A DNA stretch of 64,000 bases, from positions 62,001-126,000 of the forward strand of contig NZ_JYOV01000022.1 in NCBI RefSeq assembly GCF_000963255.1, in the 5' to 3' direction. How positions within the stretch are numbered: position 1 is the stretch's first letter; each line of letters starts with the position of its first letter. This document shows positions 46,801 through 62,164 of the stretch, one piece after another. A model generated the notes under the pieces. The model searched no databases and was not told where the DNA came from. It saw only the letters and a program-made list of their open reading frames with translations. Both the position numbers and the translations under genes were made by a program. The stretch is from Streptococcus infantis. GTDB lineage: Bacteria > Bacillota > Bacilli > Lactobacillales > Streptococcaceae.

Positions 46801-49210
46801 CTGTTGAGAAATCATTTGGTGTCCAGCGATTGTATTGAGTTTCATAGTTTGCATAATCTCCATATCCACCTTGACTATTGCTACCACTTGGAACACTATA
46901 GGTTGGAATATCTGTGATATTGATAATCTTAGCACCTTGAGCAATTGCGGCAGCTGGACGTTGCCATCCAATGCTCCAAATATCGACTTCTACATCTTTC
47001 CAATCGACCGGCGTAGTTCCTTGTTTGGCACTGAGGGAACCCCAAATACGTGGTGTTAAGCCTTTGCCTTTGATGTACTGGATCATATCATTGACATAGC
47101 GACGATAGCTTTCTGGATTTCCATAATATTCATCTGTACCGATATGAACTGTAGATACGCCATGGAGAGGTGCGTCTTCTCCATCTAACAATTTATCATA
47201 GACTGATTTGACAAAAGCAAGTGTCTCTTCGTACTTGTTATCCAAATCTAGCATAGCCACGCGCTCTACATTATGCTTGTTAGTGCTTAGTCGTCCCTTA
47301 TACATAAGGTCAGGTCTAACTTTAACAAATGAAAGGGCGTGACCTGGAGTGTCAATTTCAGGAACAAGGTTGATATGCAAAGCTTTTGCCCACTTGATAA
47401 TATCTTGCATTTCTTCCTTGGTGTAGTGCTCTTTTGATGTTAATTTTTCACCATTTTTACCTACAACATCAGTCTCTACACGGAAGCCTGTCTTAGCTTT
47501 TTTGAGGACATAGTCTAGTTCTTCATCTTGAGAAAGATTTTTACCAGCCAAGTGATCTTTTAAGAAGATATAGTTATCATTCAAGTGCAACTGAAGATCG
47601 TTCATCTTGTAGTAAGCCATGTTGAGCATGATATCTACAAGTGTATCATAAGGGATAAACTTACGACCTGTATCTAGCATAAAGCCACGGTGGCTGAAGC
47701 TTGGAAAGTCACGGATTTCTCCATTTTGCAAATCATTTTCGCCCATTTGTAGAAGAGTACGAGTTGCGTAAAAGGCTCCTGCGTTGGTTGCAGCTTCTAC
47801 AGTGATAACACCATCTTTTACAGTGATACCATAGCCTTCTTTACCATAACCCTTATCTTCAACCTTTTTAAATTCAATTCGTTTTTGAGCTGTTTGATCA
47901 CCTGTAGCGATTTCTAGCCCACGACTTTCAAGGTCAGTCTGATAGAATTTAGCTTCTTGACCAAATCCAGAATCGCCAACTGAAATCACGGTATCAGCTG
48001 TAATAGAAGTTTTGCCTTCAGTTCCATACCATTGTTGAACTGCTGGAGCAACTGCTGGCTTAGTGCCAACGCCTTCGTCTGCATGTAAGCCTTTAATAAG
48101 GACTTCAAATTCTTTTGTGAAGGTATGAGTATCCTTGACTTGTTGGACCATGACCTTAACAGTTTGATCTGTTAAGGGTTTATAGATTTTGTTATTTAGG
48201 TCAACAACACCCTGTTTGTTGCTACCAATCAAGCTGACTTGACCTGGTAATTTAGGTAAAACAAGTGATTTCCCATCTTCAGCAACCGCTAATTCTGTGA
48301 CTTGGCGAATATCTGTTGGTTTGCTAGCGTCTGGAATGTTTGAGTAGGCACGAATTTCTTGAATCCCAACATTTTTCCAATTCATTGTACCAGCTTGATA
48401 GTCTGTAATTTCAAGTTTGAGGTATTTAGCTTGGATAGCTTCTTTCAAGTCAATTTTTTCATCAAGAAGAGGATTCCCTGTTCTTTGATAAGCCAACTTC
48501 CATTCTTTAACTCCTGAACCATTCACATCATCCTGGCCAGCGTAATAGAGATTCCATGATTTGATATTTGGATCATTTTGTTCACCACGAACGCGGCGGT
48601 CCCAATCAATCTCAACATGCTTAATCACTGTTGTCTTTTCAAGAGTAAATTCGATTGTTGGTTTCTCAACGTTTTGGTCAGTTGCCCAACGAGTATCAGG
48701 TTTTCCGTCAATCGCCTTTTCTGCTGTGTATTGTGTGTTGGCTTCATGGTTTGATGCTGTAGCAGAAGCTTTTTCTAAATGATTGACATCTGGCGTATCT
48801 ACTACGTCTTTAGTCGCAGGAGTTCCAGCTGGTTTCGCCTCAGAAGCTGCTTCCTCTTTAGGATTTGTAGCTGGTTTTGAAGCCACTTCTTCCTTAGGAG
48901 CAGGAGTTTCAGTTGGTTTTGGAGTAGTTGTTTCAGCTGCAGTTGCTTCAGTTTCTGACGCTGCAGGTTGTTCATCTACAGTTCCAGCACTTGCTTCTGC
49001 TTTTTCAATAGCTGCTGCTATATCTGCTGGCAGTTTATCCAGAGGCTGAGCTTGTGTTACCGTACCTTCTGTCTCTGCAGGTCCTTCTGTTTCAGCAGCC
49101 TGAACCGCACCAGCACCAAAAATGCTAGCACCAATCATAACAGAAGCTGCGCCGATTGTAAATTTACGTATACTGTAATGACACCGTTTCTCAAAAAAAT
49201 GTTTTCCCAT
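40874..49210 (-). CDS. Cell-wall-anchored GH20-GH84 bifunctional glycosidase
   Basis: 2778 residues. A YSIRK signal peptide (about 12-38) is followed by a Pro/Thr/Glu linker, an F5/8C-type module (about 145-290), and a GH20 catalytic domain (about 500-870) with the catalytic pair Asp-Glu at 693-694 in HIGTDEYYG; the DEYY form resembles lacto-N-biosidase rather than the HxGGDE of beta-hexosaminidases. A LamG-like domain (about 910-1050) and a CBM32 (about 1055-1190) follow. A Pro/Glu/Lys linker leads to a GH84 domain (about 1250-1750) with IEGYYGNPWS and the catalytic Asp pair in ILADDAP (1517-1518). At least two F5/8C-like modules follow, then PEF/PEY repeats and the sortase motif LPETG with a membrane tail. 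Expected to release lacto-N-biose or GlcNAc-type sugars from host glycans at the surface. It is transcribed with its own cre-containing upstream region. Confidence 0.93.
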   Translation of the reverse strand: MGKHFFEKRCHYSIRKFTIGAASVMIGASIFGAGAVQAAETEGPAETEGTVTQAQPLDKLPADIAAAIEKAEASAGTVDEQPAASETEATAAETTTPKPTETPAPKEEVASKPATNPKEEAASEAKPAGTPATKDVVDTPDVNHLEKASATASNHEANTQYTAEKAIDGKPDTRWATDQNVEKPTIEFTLEKTTVIKHVEIDWDRRVRGEQNDPNIKSWNLYYAGQDDVNGSGVKEWKLAYQRTGNPLLDEKIDLKEAIQAKYLKLEITDYQAGTMNWKNVGIQEIRAYSNIPDASKPTDIRQVTELAVAEDGKSLVLPKLPGQVSLIGSNKQGVVDLNNKIYKPLTDQTVKVMVQQVKDTHTFTKEFEVLIKGLHADEGVGTKPAVAPAVQQWYGTEGKTSITADTVISVGDSGFGQEAKFYQTDLESRGLEIATGDQTAQKRIEFKKVEDKGYGKEGYGITVKDGVITVEAATNAGAFYATRTLLQMGENDLQNGEIRDFPSFSHRGFMLDTGRKFIPYDTLVDIMLNMAYYKMNDLQLHLNDNYIFLKDHLAGKNLSQDEELDYVLKKAKTGFRVETDVVGKNGEKLTSKEHYTKEEMQDIIKWAKALHINLVPEIDTPGHALSFVKVRPDLMYKGRLSTNKHNVERVAMLDLDNKYEETLAFVKSVYDKLLDGEDAPLHGVSTVHIGTDEYYGNPESYRRYVNDMIQYIKGKGLTPRIWGSLSAKQGTTPVDWKDVEVDIWSIGWQRPAAAIAQGAKIINITDIPTYSVPSGSNSQGGYGDYANYETQYNRWTPNDFSTGGGPRLEASNPNILGGGHAVWNDNIDLHETGLTSYDIFKRFFKSMQSTAERTWGSDRAAKTYAERVQPASVYAPQSNPDKTVAEEDLFKINPDTVKDYLAKKVQKTEAGLNFEKDSTIEGLVGDAGPSHVLKLDVTVTGDGEQTFSTSGNNQLYLADKDGYLAYTFEQFHIQFNKKLEKNKRYQISVVTKPQVTEVYVDGEKVERIANPANPRLAHNSLVLPLETIGGFKGILHSAELSNEAFVNPRLIPNDHFTVSATSQELPGTNAEGPVEKAFDNDPNTFWHSKWSGHQAPFTVAMNLKAAETVNGLTYLPRPGGGNGVVTSYEIYAQKDGQMVKVASGTWENNAKEKTVNFDAIETDKVEFKVLAGAAGFGSAAEIQLLKPVSSNKMEEPVSPEKPVTPEKPETPEKPKVEEMGDGTTELADSFVATKPTSDEAVAAAAQSQDYLKKEYKVFPTPQKVTYDEGVTKLHKQVNLVMGDQLDIYTRNRLKSVLQDHQISYTSSQTAVAGATNIYLGVHGQNSQAEKEVSGISQGLFDKIDAYALSIKNNTISIVGKDTDAVFYGLTTLKHMLNESEAPVLRNVTVEDFAEIKNRGFIEGYYGNPWSNADRAELMRYGGDLKLTQYFFAPKDDPYHNKKWRELYPEEKLAEIRELARVGNQNKTRYVWTIHPFMNNRIRFGNDADYQKDLETIKAKFTQLMDVGVREFGILADDAPSPVGGYNSYNRLMKDMTDWLTEKQATYVGLRKEMIFVPGQYWGNGREDELKSLNENLPTSTSMTLTGGKIWGEVSENFLSNLKNNLTAGGKTYRPVSLWVNWPVTDNSKQHLILGGGEKFLHPNVDPSLLSGIMLNPMQQSEPSKIALFSAAQYAWKQWKSEEEAKKVNDIAFNFVENGKFTDSEASVAFRELGKHMINQNMDGRVVKLEESVELAPKLDAFMTKLKAGQDVGAEREGLRAEFAKLKAAAQLYKASGDEKMRAQIHYWLDNTIDQMDALSALLDGTEAIEKNDSAKLWDSYYKGLKLYEQSQTYTFHYVDHDERAELGVQHIRPFLLGLREILATEVQKALHPDQVLSTFITNRTGVEGGLAEVTDGDLGTHALIKSPNSIQTGDYIGLKFNKAVPVQNLTFAMGTQANPRDTFNNAKVEYLNENDEWVTLSEPSYTGNEPLLKFENLNINAKAVRMIATSDRGNTWFAVREIAVNRPVEVTRAKQSATVTISPNLMYKYNTTVGQITDGRDNTEAMLANADRTDTTPVNGWVQLDLGEVKPVTKVRLVQGSGDKLAEGVLEYSADGSSWQELDRLTGEQTKEIETPISARYVRVRNTKNINLWWRIADFSVETRAGNSELTDTNVESLKSTPVYDSLGRYDLQIPSGTKLPANSYLGMKLDRLHQAESIQALGTENPSLNLEYSPNAQEWYPANQVTDKSLVRYVRLVNKTDQEQAVTATSLLVQTKEVQPTTLDSTSMGIHPTYGRNDVRKIKNLDQLFDGVYNNFVEFSDYARKDGHITLKLGSERDIKKIRAYIQDGTQNYLRDGKIQVSQDGKTWTDVVTVGDGVANETRDDSLTDGWTHDSKMPGNRYIEGELSSPVKANYLRVLFTADYDARFVGFTELVINDGEFVKPINDPTVEGNSGESQGNLYTNLVDGKVLTSYKAEKEQGELVYHLSEPTDANHIRLVSSIPQGVTARVFARTLKADRDGAWTDLGAITSSFQTFAVREKAPLLDVKVVWEGGKPEFYEMTTFHQELPEEPEKPALTTSKGDEPAPVVEVPEFTGGVNGDEAAVHEVPEYTEGMGTAGDEAAPVVEVPEFTGGVNGVEAAIHEVPEYTEATVEADKIPAPVVEVPEFTGGVNGAEAAVHEVPEYTGGVNGVEAAVHEVPEFTGHVNGSEGTTHEVPEFTGSVNGSAPTTRETPAYTDEQSLVALAMSQDKTYQAPASHPYKLPETGTKENAGLAAVGVVGALLGLFAMGKKKDDE
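41055..41515 (-). repeat. Coding tandem repeats in the GH20/GH84 C-terminal stalk
   Basis: About eight related units of the form [11 protein letters not shown] followed by [11 protein letters not shown], each about 51-110 bp. They are nearly identical to repeats in the neighbouring GH101 gene. Long frames on the opposite strand here are shadows of the repeats. Confidence 0.9.
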
Positions 49211-49242
49211 TTTTTCCTATTTCCTTTCATACGCTCACAAGT

Positions 49243-49257
49243 AGTAAGCGCTCTCAT
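49243..49257 (-). promoter_or_regulatory. cre-like CcpA site upstream of the GH20/GH84 gene
   Basis: Minus strand ATGAGAGCGCTTACT matches 13 of 15 positions of WTGNAARCGNWWWCA. It lies 33 bp upstream of the start codon; a matching site lies before the GH101 gene. Confidence 0.6.
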
Positions 49258-49264
49258 TCCCCTT

Positions 49265-49296
49265 TAGAAAAAGAGAGGACCTAGAGGGTCCTCTCT
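49265..49296. terminator. Terminator between the two glycosidase genes
   Basis: AGAGAGGACC (49272-49281) pairs with GGTCCTCTCT (49287-49296). The minus strand continues TTTTCTAA, ending the GH101 transcript; the plus strand also has a T-rich tail. A second hairpin CTCCAC/GTGGAG lies at 49310-49331. Confidence 0.75.
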
Positions 49297-49366
49297 GGGT
49301 TTTCTTTTTCTCCACGACAGTGATTGTGGAGTTTTAAGCTCTCTTTTATTGAAAACTTTTTATTTT

Positions 49367-56425
<7,059 letters not shown>

Positions 56426-56600
56426 TCAATTTTTAAACACTTCTAGATAAACATATAATTTTTTCTATACCAACTTAATATATCAAAAACAGTTTAAAAA
56501 ATCAATACTTTAATAGGTAAAACTAGTAAAAGTAAAATCCAATTAGTTGGCAAGTCTGAAACGATTTTCAGATGGCCTTATTTCTAAAGAAATCGCTATA

Positions 56601-56661
56601 AAAAAGGAAACTCTATCTAAAAAGTTAGACCATTTTTGACTAACTTTTCAATAAAGTTTCC
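56601..56661 (-). terminator. ftsK terminator
   Basis: GGAAACT (56606-56612) pairs with AGTTTCC (56655-56661), enclosing AAAAGTTAG/CTAACTTTT. The minus strand continues with TTTTTTATAG. Confidence 0.75.
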
Positions 56662-56689
56662 ATGCATTTTTATACTATTTTTTCGTTTT

Positions 56690-59020
56690 TTATTGTTGTA
56701 AAACCTTTCGCGGCTTCGTTCCTTCTGCAGGTCCGATAACTCCAGCCATCTCTAATTCTTCCATCAAGCGAGTTGCTCGGTTAAAACCAACTGACAATCT
56801 ACGTTGAATCATGGATGCGCTCGCTTTTTGGGTTTCAATAACCAAAGCCTTGGCTTCTTCAAATAGCGGATCTCCTCCCTCATCTCCTGTGCCAGACTCA
56901 CCTTCTGTCTCAGAAACCTCTCCGGGATCAAAGCTTTCATCATAGTCAGCATCTGCTTGAGCCTTAATAAAGCTAACAATACGCTCAACATCATCATCCG
57001 AGATAAAGGAACCTTGCAGACGAACAGGATGGTTTTCATCGATTGGCTTAAAGAGCATGTCCCCTCGACCTAGGAGTTTCTCAGCACCATTTTCATCTAA
57101 TATAGTTCGAGAATCCGTTCCAGAAGATACAGCAAAGGCCACACGAGACGGTACATTGGCCTTAATCAGACCAGAGATAACATCCACTGAAGGACGCTGC
57201 GTCGCAAGAATCATATGAATACCAGCCGCACGCGCCTTCTGTCCAAGACGAATAATAGCATCTTCTACTTCCTTGCTGGCTACCATCATGAGGTCAGCTA
57301 ACTCATCGACAATCACGACAATCAAAGGAAGAGGTACTTGTTTATACTCAGATTGAGCGTTGAATTCCTCAACCTTGGCATTGAAACCAGCGATATTACG
57401 AACCCCAATTTTGGCAAAGAGTTCATAGCGGTTTTCCATCTCATCAACAACCTTTTGCAATGCCTTACTGGCCTTACGAGGATTCGTCACAACTGGAATC
57501 AAGAGGTGAGGAATATCATTATAGACTGATAACTCAACCATCTTCGGATCCACCATCATAAACTTGACTTGATCTGGACGTGCCTTCATGAGAATACTTG
57601 CAATGATACCATTAACTGCAACAGATTTACCTGAACCAGTAGAACCAGCTACAAGTAAGTGAGGCATTTTAGCAAGGTCGAAACTGCGAGCTGTACCATT
57701 GACAGCTTTCCCAAGGGGAATTTCTAGCAGATTTTCAGGTTTAGTTTGCGATTGTTCCCAGAGTTCTCGGAAAGATACGGTCGCAATTTCAGAGTTAGGC
57801 ACTTCAATCCCCACTAAGGATTTCCCAGGAATTGGAGCTTCGATACGGACATCTTTCGCAGCCAAGGCCAGAGCCAAATCATCTGCTAGATTGGAAATAC
57901 GATTGACCCGCACACCAACGGCTGGCTTGACTTCGTACTTGGTAACGGATGGACCAATTTCAGCACGTTCAACCGTTACCTTAATACCGAAACTTGCAAA
58001 GGTTTCTTCCAAAATCTTGATATTCTCGCGAACGATTTTCTTTTCCTTGGACTGGTCTTTTGGCTTATCGGGTGCAAAGTGTTGCAAGCTTGGAAGTTTG
58101 TATTCCAAAGCTTTTTTAGCAGAAAAATCTACCTCAACATCATCTTCCTCTAAGAACTCATCTTCCTCTGGACTGTCAACTTCGCTAGGAACTTCATAGT
58201 CTGCTTGAGGGAGAATAATTTCAGGTTCTACCCATTCTTCCTCAGGAAGAGGTGGTAAATCATCAAAGTGAACAGGGGGAGCTTCTAAAATCTCGCCAGT
58301 TTCCATATCAACAGGAGGTATGTCCAACAAGGCTTGTTCTGCTTGTTCTTTTTCTAGTCTTTCCTGTTCCTCTGCTTCCTTACGAGCTTTTTCTTCTTCT
58401 CGTTTGACGAAGCGTTCTTGTTTCTTCTGCTCACGTCGCTCCATCCAAAGGGCAAAACGTGCTCCAAGAAAATCAGCGACATCATAGACAGACCAGGGAC
58501 TAACTAGAAGAGCTCCGATCAAGATTAAGATAGCTCCGATAAAGTAAGTACCAATATTTGAAAAGAGAAAGGCGACTGGAATATAAAGGGCAACACCTAG
58601 AAGCCCTCCTCCAGCAAAGCTAGTCACACGAAAACCTGTCAAATCTGTCAAAACTTGAGCTAAAGTTCCCTTTAAGACAGCCTGCTCTAAGCCATATTTC
58701 CATACTAGATAAGCTTCAAAAATCAACAATAAGCCTGAAAAAATGCAAAGAAAACCTGAGATCAGACCTTCTTGCTTCCGAATCCATTTGAAGAAAAAAA
58801 GATAGACTAGAACGACAAAGATAACCAGATAGGCCAGACTTCCTACTAGTAATCGAATAAGATTATAGAGGGTGAGTCCAACTGCTCCTAATCTCAAAGC
58901 AGCGAACATTAAGCAAAAAGCTATGACTAAGGAAATTAACATCCGTTGGATAGCTTGCTTTCTTTCTAATTCAGCTTTTGACGGTCTCCGTCTTGTTTTA
59001 CTTGTATTCTTGTTTGCCAT
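56690..59020 (-). CDS. ftsK: DNA translocase FtsK/SpoIIIE
   Basis: 776 residues from the ATG at 59018-59020 ([12 protein letters not shown]), matching the pneumococcal protein; an in-frame extension lies upstream but covers the promoter. Four or five N-terminal membrane helices (about 25-175) are followed by a charged linker, the alpha/beta motor with Walker A GSTGSGKS and Walker [12 protein letters not shown], and a C-terminal gamma winged helix ([18 protein letters not shown]). It pumps DNA through the closing septum and directs XerS recombination. No ribosome site precedes the start. Confidence 0.95.
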   Translation of the reverse strand: MANKNTSKTRRRPSKAELERKQAIQRMLISLVIAFCLMFAALRLGAVGLTLYNLIRLLVGSLAYLVIFVVLVYLFFFKWIRKQEGLISGFLCIFSGLLLIFEAYLVWKYGLEQAVLKGTLAQVLTDLTGFRVTSFAGGGLLGVALYIPVAFLFSNIGTYFIGAILILIGALLVSPWSVYDVADFLGARFALWMERREQKKQERFVKREEEKARKEAEEQERLEKEQAEQALLDIPPVDMETGEILEAPPVHFDDLPPLPEEEWVEPEIILPQADYEVPSEVDSPEEDEFLEEDDVEVDFSAKKALEYKLPSLQHFAPDKPKDQSKEKKIVRENIKILEETFASFGIKVTVERAEIGPSVTKYEVKPAVGVRVNRISNLADDLALALAAKDVRIEAPIPGKSLVGIEVPNSEIATVSFRELWEQSQTKPENLLEIPLGKAVNGTARSFDLAKMPHLLVAGSTGSGKSVAVNGIIASILMKARPDQVKFMMVDPKMVELSVYNDIPHLLIPVVTNPRKASKALQKVVDEMENRYELFAKIGVRNIAGFNAKVEEFNAQSEYKQVPLPLIVVIVDELADLMMVASKEVEDAIIRLGQKARAAGIHMILATQRPSVDVISGLIKANVPSRVAFAVSSGTDSRTILDENGAEKLLGRGDMLFKPIDENHPVRLQGSFISDDDVERIVSFIKAQADADYDESFDPGEVSETEGESGTGDEGGDPLFEEAKALVIETQKASASMIQRRLSVGFNRATRLMEELEMAGVIGPAEGTKPRKVLQQ

Positions 59021-59026
59021 GCTTCT

Positions 59027-59035
59027 ATTATACCA
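59027..59035 (-). promoter_or_regulatory. Extended -10 promoter immediately before ftsK
   Basis: TGG-TATAAT (-10 at 59027-59032) lies only 6 bp before the ATG, so the transcript should start at or next to the start codon. No ribosome binding site fits between them. Confidence 0.6.
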
Positions 59036-59151
59036 TATTTCAGAAACATCTAGAGAAATCAAAAAAATGACTGAATCTACTAGATACAATCATTTTTCGT
59101 TGATATTTCTGCACTTTCTTTTCTATATGATTTTTCAACAACCTTGTCTCA

Positions 59152-59940
59152 CTATTTCTTTAAAAATCTAATTGCTGATTTTCTTGCTTTCTCAATCTTT
59201 TCGATTTCCAGATTCTCCACAGCAGATGTAGGGATCCATTTTTTCCCAAACAATACCTGGGCTGCTTCTATCATCAGAGCGCAAGCTTGCAAGTCCTTTT
59301 CTTCTGTAATTGCTTCACAAAACAAATCCTTCGTTTTTTCCATTAAGATTTCTTTTTTTACTTGATGAAAAGATAATTGCATTAGACTACTGGCAGACCA
59401 GGCACGACAAAGAGCATCTTGGTCAGTCAAGAGATGTTGTCCTAAGATTTCTATCTCACCTATTGAACCAATCCAACCTAGGGCAATGATTAGCTTTCTA
59501 CGATTCGAAGCTTCTGAACTAGGTAAAAGAGATATTAGAACAGGAAGTACTTGCTTGCAAGAAAACGCATAAAAATCTCTATGTCTTGCTTTGGAGAGGA
59601 TTTTCGCTAGAAGATATACAATCAAAACGCGTTGACTCTCCACTTCCTCTTGATTGAGAGTTTCTAAAAGATAATCGATTCCCGCCTGCCCATGCTGGTC
59701 AAAACTCGCTTCAAAATTCAGGTCAGTTCCTTCCTCCCAATCGTTGCAAATGAGCTCAAAATGAAAGGCAATTTCTGCACTCCTACCTAAATCAGCTATA
59801 AAATGAATTCGTTTAGAATCAGGAAAATTCTTCTCCACCAAGCTGGCATAGGTCTCTTGCAACTCTTCTTTTGTAAGATTTTGGTGAGAAATCTTTTCTT
59901 TCACTAGTTTGTCGATTTCTTCTTTTCTAGAATCATTCAT
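59152..59940 (-). CDS. HEAT-repeat-like helical protein
   Basis: 262 residues, soluble, all-helical. Repeated helix pairs such as LLPSSEASNRRKLIIALGWIGS and CRAWSASSLMQLSF look like HEAT repeats, a protein-binding scaffold. Cys-rich for this window but without a metal pattern. GGAG precedes the ATG by nine bases. Function unknown; it lies between ftsK and the fru operon, unlike pneumococcus, where these are adjacent. Confidence 0.75.
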   Translation of the reverse strand: MNDSRKEEIDKLVKEKISHQNLTKEELQETYASLVEKNFPDSKRIHFIADLGRSAEIAFHFELICNDWEEGTDLNFEASFDQHGQAGIDYLLETLNQEEVESQRVLIVYLLAKILSKARHRDFYAFSCKQVLPVLISLLPSSEASNRRKLIIALGWIGSIGEIEILGQHLLTDQDALCRAWSASSLMQLSFHQVKKEILMEKTKDLFCEAITEEKDLQACALMIEAAQVLFGKKWIPTSAVENLEIEKIEKARKSAIRFLKK

Positions 59941-59990
59941 GACACTTATCTCCTCAAAGGTATTTGTAGAACTTTAGCATTCTGTCATTT

Positions 59991-60094
59991 ATACTCTTCG
60001 AAAATCTCTTCAAACCACGTCAGCGTCGCCTTACCGTACTCAAGTACAGCTTGCGGCTAGCTTCCTAGTTTGCTCTTTGATTTTCATTGAGTAT
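59991..60094. repeat. BOX element, short form
   Basis: 104 bp in the opposite orientation to the other two copies: begins ATACTCTTCGAAAATC and ends CATTGAGTAT, without boxB. It lies between the HEAT-repeat gene and fruA. Confidence 0.9.
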
Positions 60095-60157
60095 TAAATT
60101 CTCTACGATTTACCTCTATTATATCACTTTAAAGACCGGTCTCCCTAACTCCATTAT

Positions 60158-60194
60158 CAAAAAAATGACTGCCCACTTTCGTGTTCAGTCATTT
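60158..60194 (-). terminator. fru operon terminator
   Basis: AAATGACTG (60163-60171) pairs with CAGTCATTT (60186-60194); the minus strand continues with TTTTTT. It is 15 bp past the fruA stop. Confidence 0.8.
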
Positions 60195-60208
60195 GAATGT
60201 ATTTGTAA

Positions 60209-62164
60209 TTATTTTTCTAAAGGTTTACGAAGGTAACCATAAACTACACCACTAACAAGTGCTCCAATCAAGACAAAGACAAGGTAAAGAAGGGCATTTG
60301 TTGTAAGGGCGATAACGAAGATTCCTCCGTGAGGTGCCATCAGTTTGATACCTGCAAGACCAACAAGTCCACCTGCCACTGCTGAACCAAGGATAAAGCT
60401 TGGGATAGCACGAGCTGGGTCAGCCGCACCAAATGGAATCGCTCCTTCAGTGATGAATGACAAGCCCATAACGATGTTAGTCAAACCTGAGTTGCGTTCT
60501 TCTTTTGTGAATTTATCTTTAAAGAGAAGAGTTGCGACGAAGATCGCAAGTGGTGGAACCATTCCTCCAGCCATAACTGCTGCCATGGCTACTGAACCAC
60601 CTGTTGACACTGTTGCTGCAAGAGTACCAGTACCAAAGACATAAGCTGCTTTATTGACAGGTCCACCCATATCGACAGCCATCATACCTCCAAGAACGAT
60701 ACCAAGAAGGACAGCTGAACCGCCTCCAAGACCGCCAAGGAAGTCGTTCATAGCAGTGTTGATTGCTGCCATTGGGATGTTAACAGCAAGCATGACAAAT
60801 CCTGTCAAGACTGTTCCAAGAAGTGGCAAGAGAAGGATTGATTTAGCACCTTCAAGTGAACGTGGAACCTTCACGTATTTCTTAACCAAGAGTACCAAAG
60901 CACCAGCGATAAATCCACCAACAAGGGCTCCTAGGAAACCTGATGATACACCTGCAAGGGCTGAAGTTGCTTCACCACCTTGAGCGTATGGGATTTTACC
61001 AAAGGCAAAACCTTCTTTGGCAATAGCTCCAGCTACGAAACCTGCTACCAAACCTGGTTTTTCAGCGATTGAGTAAGCAACATATCCTGCAAATACCGGC
61101 AACATCAAACCAAAGGCTGCACCACCGATTTTCATGAACATAGAAGCGAGTTCATGGTAAGATCCAAGATTCCCGAGGCTATCATTTGGCACACCCATAG
61201 CACCATCAATCAAGAAGGCAAGGGCAATCATGATACCACCACCGATAACGAATGGCAACATTTGAGATACACCACTCATCAAGTGTTTGTAGAAGGCACC
61301 ACCGATACTTTGTTTTTCATTAGATGCTGTTGTTGCTTTTGCTCCATTAGCAGCATGGTAAACTTCAGCATTCCCAGAAAGAGCCAAATTAATTAACTCT
61401 TCTGTCTTACGAATACCGTCTGCAACTGGACGATTCACCAATGGTTTACCATCGAAACGATCCATTTCAACCGCTTTATCTGCAGCAATGATGACTGCTT
61501 TAGCCTTACGAATATCCTCTGCTGTCAATCGGTTACCAACACCGCTGGCACCATTTGTTTCAACCTTGATACCAACACCCATTTCAGCAGCCACTTTTTG
61601 AAGGGCTTCTTGAGCCATGTAAGTGTGAGCAATCCCTGTTGTACAAGCTGTAACTGCTACGATGAAGTCATCAGAGTCGTTTGCAGGAGCTTGAGCTGGT
61701 TCCTCAGCTCTTTCTGAAGCTTGATCAAAGAGTTCGATGACTTGATCAGCTGATGTCGCTTGACGAAGTTTGTCAGCAAAACCATCTTTCATCAAGTATT
61801 GAGACAATTCTGCCAAGGCAGCCAGGTGAGTATCATTTGCACCTTCTGGAGCAGCAATCATAAAGAAGAGGTCAGTTGGTTGTCCATCTAAACTTTCGTA
61901 GTCAACACCCTTGTTTGACTTAGCAAAGAGAACAGTTGCTTCTTTAACAGCAGCATTTTTGCTGTGTGGCATAGCGATACCATCACCCAAACCTGTAGAA
62001 GTCAAAGCTTCACGCGCCAAGATTCCTTCTTTAAAAGTTTCAAAATCTGTCACGTATCCGTGTTCTACCAAGCTATGAATCATTTCTTCGATAGCTGCTA
62101 TTTTTTCAGTTGCTTGCAAATCAAGCAACATGACATCTTTTCTCAATAAATCCTGAATTTTCAT
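60209..62164 (-). CDS. fruA: Fructose-specific PTS enzyme IIABC
   Basis: 651 residues: EIIA with phospho-His67 in AMPHSKN, EIIB with phospho-Cys174 in VTACTTGIAHTY, and EIIC with about eight to ten membrane helices (from about 290), ending LRKPLEK. It imports fructose and phosphorylates it to fructose 1-phosphate. It overlaps fruK by 4 bp (ATGA). Last gene of the fruR-fruK-fruA operon. Confidence 0.96.
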   Translation of the reverse strand: MKIQDLLRKDVMLLDLQATEKIAAIEEMIHSLVEHGYVTDFETFKEGILAREALTSTGLGDGIAMPHSKNAAVKEATVLFAKSNKGVDYESLDGQPTDLFFMIAAPEGANDTHLAALAELSQYLMKDGFADKLRQATSADQVIELFDQASERAEEPAQAPANDSDDFIVAVTACTTGIAHTYMAQEALQKVAAEMGVGIKVETNGASGVGNRLTAEDIRKAKAVIIAADKAVEMDRFDGKPLVNRPVADGIRKTEELINLALSGNAEVYHAANGAKATTASNEKQSIGGAFYKHLMSGVSQMLPFVIGGGIMIALAFLIDGAMGVPNDSLGNLGSYHELASMFMKIGGAAFGLMLPVFAGYVAYSIAEKPGLVAGFVAGAIAKEGFAFGKIPYAQGGEATSALAGVSSGFLGALVGGFIAGALVLLVKKYVKVPRSLEGAKSILLLPLLGTVLTGFVMLAVNIPMAAINTAMNDFLGGLGGGSAVLLGIVLGGMMAVDMGGPVNKAAYVFGTGTLAATVSTGGSVAMAAVMAGGMVPPLAIFVATLLFKDKFTKEERNSGLTNIVMGLSFITEGAIPFGAADPARAIPSFILGSAVAGGLVGLAGIKLMAPHGGIFVIALTTNALLYLVFVLIGALVSGVVYGYLRKPLEK

